64,000 nucleotides of DNA from Nitrospira sp. KM1. GTDB lineage: Bacteria > Nitrospirota > Nitrospiria > Nitrospirales > Nitrospiraceae. Positions 7,174-13,335 of the stretch are shown piece after piece. Each line of letters begins with the position of its first letter. The first letter of the stretch is position 1. The position numbers and the translations under genes are program-made. Under the pieces are notes generated by a model. That model made no database searches. It saw nothing but the letters and a program-made list of their open reading frames with translations, and was not told where the DNA came from. The stretch covers positions 3,906,001 to 3,970,000 of the forward strand of contig NZ_AP022671.1 of assembly GCF_011405515.1 (NCBI RefSeq), in the 5' to 3' direction.

Positions 7174-9738
7174 ATGAAGAGAACAGAATATGTCCTCATG
7201 GCCATCATCGTCTTGAGCACGATGTCCGTCGGGACAATCAGCCGAGCCGCAGCTTACGCTGAGTCACCGGCCCGAATCCTCGTCGCACAAACAAACCCAT
7301 CCATCGAGTTCGATATTCCCGCGCAGGAATTGAATAGCGCCATCCTGACGTTTGCTGATCGCAGCGGGATACAAGTTTTCTATGACGCCGATCGGATGAG
7401 CGGCCTGCGAACGCAGGGGGTCAATGGCCAGTACAAATGGGAGGACGCTCTCCGAGAGCTTCTGGCAGGCACTGGAATGGGCTATCGCGTCACCGGAGAA
7501 AAGACGGTCACCATTCAGAAGGACAATTCAGACTCGGCCGGAGCGGCGGCGGGTGTGGTCGGTGCGGCAGCTGCTGGTGTTGCCGCCGGAGCCGGAGCAA
7601 TGGCAGCTGACAGCAATGAAAATGGTGCGGCGGCCAGTCCTCAAAAGCCGGTGAAGGTGCCGGAGATTCTCGTAAAGGATGTGAAGCAGCGCGAGACGGC
7701 AGACCTCGGCACTCTTCCGCCCGAATATGCGGGGGGTGATGTCGCACGCGGCGGCCGTGTGGGAATTCTCGGCAATAAGGACATCATGGATACGCCGTTC
7801 ACGCAGATGAACTACACCTCAAAGCTCATTCAGGATCAGCAGGCACGATATCTTGGCGAGGTGCTCAGAAACGATCCGTCCGTCCAACTCACCCAGCCGA
7901 CTTCGGCAGGATTTCTGACTGCCGCAATCCGTGGATTTTCACTCGGTGAGGGCGACCTATTGCTTAACGGGTTGGCGATCGCGCCAGCCATCAATGGGAC
8001 GATGATGACAGAGTCCATCGAGCGAGTTGAAGTCCTGAGAGGGCCCAATGCCCTGCTGAACGGAGCCGCTCCGGGAGGGAGCGTCGGAGGCATGATAAAT
8101 CTCGTGCCGAAGCGTGCCGGCGACGATGCATTAACCCAATTGACTGCCCAATATATGTCTGACACGCAGTTCGGCGGGCACGCGGATATCAGCCGGCGCT
8201 TTGGTTCGCACAAACAGTTCGGCGTTCGTATCAATGGAGTCTACCGAAACGGCGAGCTACCCATCGATCATTTATCACGAAAATCAGCCTTGGCGACACT
8301 GGGCCTCGATTACCGCGGCGACATCGTCCGGCTCTCGGCCGATTTCGGCTATCAAGAACAGGAAATGAAAGGTCTCCGACGGCCAATTTCCGTGGCTCCT
8401 AGCTTGACGGCAATCCCCGAGCCACCCGACACTCGCATCAATGCGAACCAACCGTGGGAGTTCAATCACAACCGGGCGTTGTACGGCACCCTACGTGGCG
8501 AGGTGGACTTGACCAAGCAGATTACCGCATTTGCGGACTTTGGTATCACCCACGACCGTCGGCAAACCATCCTTTCGAATCCTCAGATCTCTAGTCCCAC
8601 GGGCATGTTGGCCGCAGGAAGTACTGCTCTTCTGACATTTGAAGACCAGGTCTTAACGGGCAACGCAGGGCTACGTGGAGTCTTTGACACCGGCCCCGTT
8701 CATCATCAGGCTGTCGCGGCATACACTCAGTACTCACGAGAAAGACCACGATCATCAATAAATTCCTATCCGATCCCTGTGTCCAATATATACAATCCTA
8801 TCTTCGCGCCGCCGCCACCTTCGTCGTTGTTGCCTGGTTATGGTTCTATGACAAAGACCAGTGAAACGACCTTTTCAAGCGGCATGTTTGGAGACACTTT
8901 GTCGATTCTCGATGAGCGCGTGCAACTGACCGGGGGTGTCCGATTTCAACAGATCAAGAATACAAATTTCAATCAGGCGACAGGAGCCGTCATCAGTGAA
9001 TATGAGAAAAGCGCCGCCACGCCGATGGTTGGACTCGTCGTCAAGCCGTGGCAGAATGTGTCGGTATATGGGAATTATATCGAAGGGCTGCAACAGGGTC
9101 CGACGGCGCCACTGACCGCAGCCAATGCAGGTGAGGTCTTTGCGCCGTTTGTCAGCAAAGGGTATGAGGCTGGCGTCAAAGTGGATTTTGGGCGCATCGC
9201 CACCACGCTGGCAGCTTTTCAAATCACCCAGCCTAGCGCCATCCTCGATCCCGTCACAAATATATTTAGCATGGAGGGTGAACAGCGCAATCGCGGGATA
9301 GAACTCAGTGTCTTCGGGGAGGTGATGGAAGGCCTCCGCCTCCTGGGGGGCACTACTTACATCAATGCCGAATTGACGAAAACACAAGGCGGCGTCAATC
9401 AGGGCAACAAAGCACCCGTTGTTCCCTTCCAGCTCACTTTCTACGGCGAGTGGGACCTGCCATTCCACAAAGCAATGACCCTCACCAGCCGTGTGACACA
9501 CGGGTCCTCACAATATCTCAATTTGGCCAACACTCAGAAGGTCCCAGACTGGACCCAATGGGACCTCGGCGCGCGGTACCAGTTTATAGGTTTGAACGGC
9601 AAGCCGATCACAATCCGTGCATTTCTCGAGAATGTCCTCGACAACAACGCTTGGTATGGCAGTCCGAGTCCGACAGCTGGGCAGATCTTTATGAGAGATC
9701 CTCGCACCTTCCTGCTCTCGGCGACCTTTAATTTTTGA
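7174..9738 (+). CDS. TonB-dependent siderophore receptor with STN signalling domain
   Basis: 854 residues from ATG 7174 with a purine-rich ribosome site (GGGAGTAGAGAGAG). A signal peptide ends near AAAYA (residue 29). The STN domain is about 45-105 (FDIPAQELNSAILTFADRSG). An Ala/Gly-rich stretch (about 118-145) leads to the KPVKVPEILVKDVK block, which is probably the TonB box, and then to plug and barrel ending FLLSATFNF. It is the paralogue most similar to 13336-15945, with long identical blocks (GGDVARGGRVGILGNKDIMD), and it was the donor of the fragment at 1361. It imports an unidentified ferric chelate and signals to FecR at 5992. Confidence 0.93.
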   Translation: MKRTEYVLMAIIVLSTMSVGTISRAAAYAESPARILVAQTNPSIEFDIPAQELNSAILTFADRSGIQVFYDADRMSGLRTQGVNGQYKWEDALRELLAGTGMGYRVTGEKTVTIQKDNSDSAGAAAGVVGAAAAGVAAGAGAMAADSNENGAAASPQKPVKVPEILVKDVKQRETADLGTLPPEYAGGDVARGGRVGILGNKDIMDTPFTQMNYTSKLIQDQQARYLGEVLRNDPSVQLTQPTSAGFLTAAIRGFSLGEGDLLLNGLAIAPAINGTMMTESIERVEVLRGPNALLNGAAPGGSVGGMINLVPKRAGDDALTQLTAQYMSDTQFGGHADISRRFGSHKQFGVRINGVYRNGELPIDHLSRKSALATLGLDYRGDIVRLSADFGYQEQEMKGLRRPISVAPSLTAIPEPPDTRINANQPWEFNHNRALYGTLRGEVDLTKQITAFADFGITHDRRQTILSNPQISSPTGMLAAGSTALLTFEDQVLTGNAGLRGVFDTGPVHHQAVAAYTQYSRERPRSSINSYPIPVSNIYNPIFAPPPPSSLLPGYGSMTKTSETTFSSGMFGDTLSILDERVQLTGGVRFQQIKNTNFNQATGAVISEYEKSAATPMVGLVVKPWQNVSVYGNYIEGLQQGPTAPLTAANAGEVFAPFVSKGYEAGVKVDFGRIATTLAAFQITQPSAILDPVTNIFSMEGEQRNRGIELSVFGEVMEGLRLLGGTTYINAELTKTQGGVNQGNKAPVVPFQLTFYGEWDLPFHKAMTLTSRVTHGSSQYLNLANTQKVPDWTQWDLGARYQFIGLNGKPITIRAFLENVLDNNAWYGSPSPTAGQIFMRDPRTFLLSATFNF

Positions 9739-9979
9739 ATGCGAATTGATGACTTTGGGTGAGCGTGGGCTGTTTCCTGAAAGCAACGTAACAGGTCCGC
9801 ATGTCTCTGCTTTTCCTGGCTCTCACCGAGAGTTCTAATCCACTCTCGTGATTTCTGGAAACGGTACATTCCTTTTCCCCAAATGGTTGTGCTAGCCATG
9901 GTATGGAACGAGGAATGCTGGTCAGATGTATGCTGCAGACCCTCGCACCTCCCTGCTCTCGGCCACATTCGATTTTTAA
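9736..9979 (+). repeat. Duplicated segment (copy 2): orphan promoter joined to a receptor tail
   Basis: Second copy of 1984-2224. After the true end of the 7174 receptor it contains the orphan promoter (9855-9898) and then a second receptor tail (ACCCTCGCACCTCCCTGCTC through a TAA at 9977). This tail resembles the end of the gene at 13336, not the adjacent gene. The stretch up to 10038 holds nothing else recognisable. Confidence 0.8.
9855..9898 (+). promoter_or_regulatory. Orphan copy of the sigma-gene promoter motif
   Basis: CTGGAAACGGTACATTCC (9855-9872), a 20-nt gap, then the extended -10 TGCTAGCCA (hexamer from 9893). As with the copy at 2102, no sigma gene follows. One base of the conserved GAACATTCC has changed (GTACATTCC), consistent with relaxed selection. 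Confidence 0.55.
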
Positions 9980-10038
9980 GGACGTCCCTCACATAGGCGA
10001 GAATCAGTGAAAAAATTGGTATCCTGACCTGAAGAAAG

Positions 10039-10308
10039 TCAATAACATTGCATGGACAACGCTGCGGACAAAACATAGGTAGAGGCCGATGGGATTCTGT
10101 TAGGTTGTCCGTTTTCGCCACCCCTCACGAGCGTTCGCAAGGCCTTGTTCACAGATTCCGAGGTTCGAAAAACTTTCGCCATATCTGGAGCAAGAACGAC
10201 GATGTTCGTCCCTTCCGCATAACGCTTGACGTATTTACCGCGGGCACCCTTTCTGAAATCATATTCCGGAAGGATGTCGTGTTGACTCTCTTGTTTCGCC
10301 TTCTTCAT
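10039..10308 (-). CDS. Antitoxin-like protein paired with a truncated BrnT-type toxin
   Basis: 89 residues from ATG 10306-10308 (MKKAKQESQHDILPEYDF). The block RKGARGKYVKRYAEGTNIVV and the following SESVNKALRTL are typical of small antitoxins encoded beside BrnT-like or HEPN-like toxins. The usual family end comes soon after the ALRTL helix. Here the frame continues for some 25 atypical residues (GGENGQPNRIPSAST...), so the 3' end may be shifted. It overlaps the remnant of the toxin gene, whose coding end contains the start codon. Confidence 0.6.
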   Translation of the reverse strand: MKKAKQESQHDILPEYDFRKGARGKYVKRYAEGTNIVVLAPDMAKVFRTSESVNKALRTLVRGGENGQPNRIPSASTYVLSAALSMQCY

Positions 10309-10403
10309 GGTCTTTCCTTTCAGAGTTCGTGGCCTTGCGGGCGCTGATGATCCGAATTCGGCTGCCTCGGTCTGCATGCACAACGACGAGCAGTCTGTGT
10401 TTG
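10259..10403 (-). pseudogene. BrnT-type toxin, C-terminal remnant
   Basis: The frame reads HRLLVVVHADRGSRIRIISA, then RKATNSERKDHEEG, which is the final beta-strand and helix of BrnT ribonuclease toxins including the ISARKAT motif. Everything upstream is missing: homology ends where the dispersed repeat at 10411-10462 begins. The N-terminal half with the rest of the active site is therefore lost and the toxin should be inactive, leaving a solitary antitoxin. Confidence 0.7.
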
Positions 10404-10410
10404 ACTGAAA

Positions 10411-10462
10411 CTGAAAACGGGGACATTCTCCTGTTCAGGTATGAACGTGGCGGGGATGTGAC
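10411..10462 (+). repeat. Direct repeat flanking HigBA (copy 1)
   Basis: GGGGACATTCTCCTGTTCAG followed by GTATGAACGTGGCGGGGATG and TGAC (10419-10462). It matches 11361-11404 at all but about two positions, in the same orientation. It cuts off the BrnT remnant on its left and begins the segment that contains the HigBA genes. A related unit lies at 18287. Confidence 0.75.
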
Positions 10463-10636
10463 CGCTCTGCATGCACGTGCTTGTACCCGTGAACTCGGAA
10501 TGATGGCATTTAGAATGCTGATATTATGTCTAGTGCGCCGGACGAGCATTCCATCTTGACCGCTCTCCCTGGATTCAGCATGGAAGCCCGCCTCGAAGAC
10601 CGTGACCGTTTATTGCAATCCGCGAGAAGAAAGCTT

Positions 10637-11005
10637 CTAGGCCGCGGTCCCGATGAGGCTTTCGAGCGGGATGCGGAGTTTGCGGTGAAGCCGACGGATC
10701 ATTTCAAGAGACAAACTCCGCTTCCTGGTGAGGATTTCGGAAACACGTCCGCGCCCGCCGAGCACGGCTTCCAGTTCTTTGCGGGTCATGCCCAACTGGT
10801 CCATCCTGAATTTAATGGCTTCGATGGGATCGGGCGGGCAAATGGTGTAGTGCTTCGCTTCGTAGGCTTCCACAAGCGTGGCTAAGACGTCTAGCTCGTC
10901 ACCTTCCTTAGTCCCAGGCTTGGCATCCATGAGTTCTTCGACGCGCCGCAACGTGCGCACGTAATCTCGCTTCGATTTGATCGGAGCAATGGTCATGGCG
11001 GTCAC
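10637..11005 (-). CDS. higA: HigA-type antitoxin, XRE helix-turn-helix
   Basis: 122 residues starting MTAMTIAPIKSKRDYVRTLR. The N-terminal half (ELMDAKPGTKEGDELDVLAT, VEAYEAKHYTICPPDPIEAI) is typical of HigA proteins of this length. The HTH is KFRMDQLGMTRKELEAVLGG followed by RGRVSEILTRKRSLSLEMIR. Its start lies six bases after the HigB stop, in the toxin-first order usual for hig operons. It should neutralise the toxin and repress the operon. Confidence 0.85.
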   Translation of the reverse strand: MTAMTIAPIKSKRDYVRTLRRVEELMDAKPGTKEGDELDVLATLVEAYEAKHYTICPPDPIEAIKFRMDQLGMTRKELEAVLGGRGRVSEILTRKRSLSLEMIRRLHRKLRIPLESLIGTAA

Positions 11006-11011
11006 ATCCTT

Positions 11012-11305
11012 TCAGACTGTCGTAGCATCGACGGCGTCATAGTCCTCGTGCGAACCGATGAACCGAATGTACACGATGCGATAGGAGTAATTGATCTTCA
11101 CGATCAACCGGTATCGGTTACCCGCAATATTGAACACGACTCTATTGCCGTGCAGTACGCTGGCCGACCGGAATTGGAGCTTGAGAGTTGAGGGAGAACT
11201 CCAATCGGCTCGCGCAACCTCTTGATGCCAAGCCTCCAAAGGGCCTTTCGCAGTGGGATGCTGAGTCCAGAACTCGCGAAGGCTCCGTCTGGCTACGATG
11301 CGCAC
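11012..11305 (-). CDS. higB: HigB-type mRNA interferase toxin
   Basis: 97 residues from GTG 11303-11305 (MRIVARRSLREFWTQHPTAK). Conserved HigB blocks are LEAWHQEVARADWSSP, VVFNIAGNRYRLIVKINYSY and IVYIRFIGSHEDYDAVDA. In the family it cleaves translated mRNA on the ribosome. With HigA it forms a complete module, bracketed by the direct repeats at 10411 and 11358. Confidence 0.87.
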   Translation of the reverse strand: MRIVARRSLREFWTQHPTAKGPLEAWHQEVARADWSSPSTLKLQFRSASVLHGNRVVFNIAGNRYRLIVKINYSYRIVYIRFIGSHEDYDAVDATTV

Positions 11306-11357
11306 CGTATCACACTAGCATGATCCCAATATGGGAGCAATATCTGAGAAGACGCCA

Positions 11358-11404
11358 AACGCGGACATTCTCCTGTTCAGGTATGAACGTGGCGGGAATG
11401 TGAC
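11358..11404 (+). repeat. Direct repeat flanking HigBA (copy 2)
   Basis: GCGGACATTCTCCTGTTCAG then GTATGAACGTGGCGGGAATG and TGAC (11361-11404). It is the same orientation and nearly the same sequence as 10419-10462. The segment between the two copies is about 900 bp and carries only the HigBA module. Confidence 0.75.
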
Positions 11405-11511
11405 GGCTGAGTCGAGCGGGCATGTGTGGCAAGGCCGATTTCAAGGCTTTTCCCATTCAGCAAGACGAACAAATATCGCCGTTTAGAGCCACCTCCGTTT
11501 CGAGTCAATTT

Positions 11512-11554
11512 CCGGAAAGTAAACATTCCCGTGGCCAGAGGGTTCTGGTATCCT
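11512..11554 (+). promoter_or_regulatory. Promoter/operator motif of sigma gene at 11596
   Basis: CCGGAAAGTAAACATTCC (11512-11529), 19-nt gap, extended -10 TGGTATCCT (TATCCT at 11549-11554). Predicted transcription start near 11561, giving a 35-nt leader before ATG 11596. It shares both motif and spacing with the elements at 5389, 18448, 28840 and 36218. Confidence 0.7.
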
Positions 11555-11595
11555 CCACCCTCTGCAGTACCGATCCCTTTTGCCATCGGGGTCCG

Positions 11596-12114
11596 ATGAG
11601 TCTGACGCATCTTCAACTCGAAGAACTCTTTGCCGGCCAGCGAGAAGCCTTGAGCCGCCGATTGATGAGATTGGTCGGTTCGAAGGAATTGGCGGCGGAT
11701 CTCATACAGGAAACCTTCGTCCGGTTGCTGGGAATCGCGGCCACACAAACCGTGCTCAATCCGCGGGCGCTGCTGTTTCGAACGGCGTCCAACCTGGCTA
11801 TCGATCATTTGCGCAGGCAGAAGATCGAGAACCGGCACATCCGGGAGACCGTCCCGCTCGAAGCGGCCGAGCAGGTCGCCTCTCAGGCGGCTACGCCGGA
11901 ACGGGAGTTGTGGGGGAAGCAGCAGCTTCAGTGCGTGCAAACGGCGATCGACGCACTACCAACTCCGATCAGGGAAGTTTTTCTCCTCCATCGGCTCCAT
12001 GGCTATGCCTACCACGAGATTGCCGCTATGCAGGGCATTTCAGAAAGCGCTGTCGATAAACGGATGAATCGCGCTCTCAAAGAATGTTGGGCGGCTCTCC
12101 AGTCGAAAAAATAA
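11596..12114 (+). CDS. ECF sigma factor, FecI type
   Basis: 172 residues from ATG 11596 (MSLTHLQLEELFAGQREALS). The longer open frame upstream would include the promoter. Region 2: ELAADLIQETFVRLLGIA and LLFRTASNLAIDHLRRQKIE. Region 4: ALPTPIREVFLLHRLHGYAY then HEIAAMQGISESAVDKRMNR. It is most similar to the sigma factor at 43758, sharing the leader helix and the PRALLF block. The cognate FecR gene starts at 12208. Confidence 0.92.
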   Translation: MSLTHLQLEELFAGQREALSRRLMRLVGSKELAADLIQETFVRLLGIAATQTVLNPRALLFRTASNLAIDHLRRQKIENRHIRETVPLEAAEQVASQAATPERELWGKQQLQCVQTAIDALPTPIREVFLLHRLHGYAYHEIAAMQGISESAVDKRMNRALKECWAALQSKK

Positions 12115-12154
12115 TTCTGGCGCCACTACGGAAGTAGCGCGCTCCCTCGTCTAC
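12106..12154 (+). promoter_or_regulatory. Candidate ECF-type promoter before fecR
   Basis: An A6 tract at 12106-12111 lies exactly 42 nt before CGTCTAC (12148-12154), with GGAAGT 17 nt before it. The same geometry appears before the receptors at 13336, 38218 and 45487. CGTC is a common -10 for FecI-like sigma factors. No transcript evidence is available, so this is a prediction. Confidence 0.35.
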
Positions 12155-12207
12155 TGCTTATAGTGCAGCTCCCACTACACCGTTGCCGGTGCTCCGGTGA
12201 GGAACCT

Positions 12208-13182
12208 ATGGATCAACCATCGTCTCCGTTCCTGCCAGGCAAGAATGAGGATGAGATCGCCGACGAAGCGATCGCGTGGTTCTCCCGCCTTCGCATGAGC
12301 ACGGCCACCTCGAAGGATTTGGAGGCATTCGAGCGGTGGTGCGCTACCCATCCATCGCACCGGCAGATTTACGACCGCGTGTCTGCCATGTGGAAAAATC
12401 CGGGGCTGCAGGTTGCAGCCGCACGTGCGGAGCTTGTCAGCGGCGACGGCCGACCTGACACGCATACCAGTTGGCGATCGCTAGCGGCCATTGCGGCATC
12501 TGTCGTCATTTTGGGTTTTGTGACAATCCAGTGGGATCTTTTCACGCGGGCACGCGCGGATTACTACACCGGCGTTGGTGAACAGACGACGGTGCGGCTA
12601 TCCGATCAGTCGGTGGTGACGCTGAATACCCAGACGGCCATCGCAGTCGATTACCAGCCAGGGACTCGAAAGATTCGTCTTCTGAAAGGCCGGGCCCTCT
12701 TCAAGGTTGCTCCGGATTCCTCCCGCCCATTCGTCGTCGACCATCAGGGGATTCACACGAGGGCAGTGGGCACTGAATTCATCGTCAGAGAATTGGCCAG
12801 CGGTGCACTGGTGACCGTGGCAGAGGGCAAAGTCGCCGTTTCGAAACCGGGAGCATCCTGGCCGGAGATTCCGCTGGAAGCCGGACGCGAGGCCCTGATA
12901 GATCAGGCAACGGGCGGGGAGCCATACGACATCGATGTGCCCATGGCCACGGCCTGGCTTCAGGGGCGGCTCGTAGTGACGTCCGTGCAATTAGGTGATG
13001 TGCTCAATGAGGTTCGCAGATATCACCGGGGCACTATCATCATTCTCAACCGTGACATCGAACGCATGCGGGTCACCGGAACCTACAATCTAAACGACCC
13101 TCCCAAACTTCTCGTGACACTGTCCAAGACCCTTCAGTTTCACATCATCTCAGTGGCCGATCGTTTGACCGTCCTCTATTAG
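12208..13182 (+). CDS. FecR-type sigma factor regulator
   Basis: 324 residues from ATG 12208, chosen for GGTGAGGAA six bases upstream; a GTG at 12163 is less likely. FecR_N motif: IADEAIAWFSRLRMSTATSK ... FERWCATHPSHRQIYDRVS. Membrane helix: SLAAIAASVVILGFVTIQWD, near residues 92-110. FecR domain: YYTGVGEQTTVRLSDQSVVT and LLKGRALFKVAPDSSRPFVV. STN-like end: VTSVQLGDVLNEVRRYHRGT. It lies between the sigma gene (11596) and the receptor (13336) as the inner-membrane relay. Confidence 0.92.
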   Translation: MDQPSSPFLPGKNEDEIADEAIAWFSRLRMSTATSKDLEAFERWCATHPSHRQIYDRVSAMWKNPGLQVAAARAELVSGDGRPDTHTSWRSLAAIAASVVILGFVTIQWDLFTRARADYYTGVGEQTTVRLSDQSVVTLNTQTAIAVDYQPGTRKIRLLKGRALFKVAPDSSRPFVVDHQGIHTRAVGTEFIVRELASGALVTVAEGKVAVSKPGASWPEIPLEAGREALIDQATGGEPYDIDVPMATAWLQGRLVVTSVQLGDVLNEVRRYHRGTIIILNRDIERMRVTGTYNLNDPPKLLVTLSKTLQFHIISVADRLTVLY

Positions 13183-13244
13183 CAGGATGTTGAAAAAGGC
13201 CGCTAGTTTTCTTCTAGTCTCTCAACAGCTGCTGGACTCCATAT

Positions 13245-13293
13245 AAAAATATTTTCCGGAAACCTTACGGAGAGAACGCCTCACTTCGTCTAC
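13245..13293 (+). promoter_or_regulatory. Candidate ECF-type promoter before receptor 13336
   Basis: A5T at 13245-13250, then TTTTCCGGAAACC, GGAGAG at 13269 and CGTCTAC at 13287-13293. Aligned base for base with 12106-12154, it shares the A tract, TACGGA and CGTCTACT at the same spacing. It also contains half of the sigma-gene motif (CCGGAAAC), so it may be co-regulated. Confidence 0.4.
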
Positions 13294-13335
13294 TCCTATC
13301 AGTCGGTCATGAATGAGACCAAGGAGGCGTTGGAC

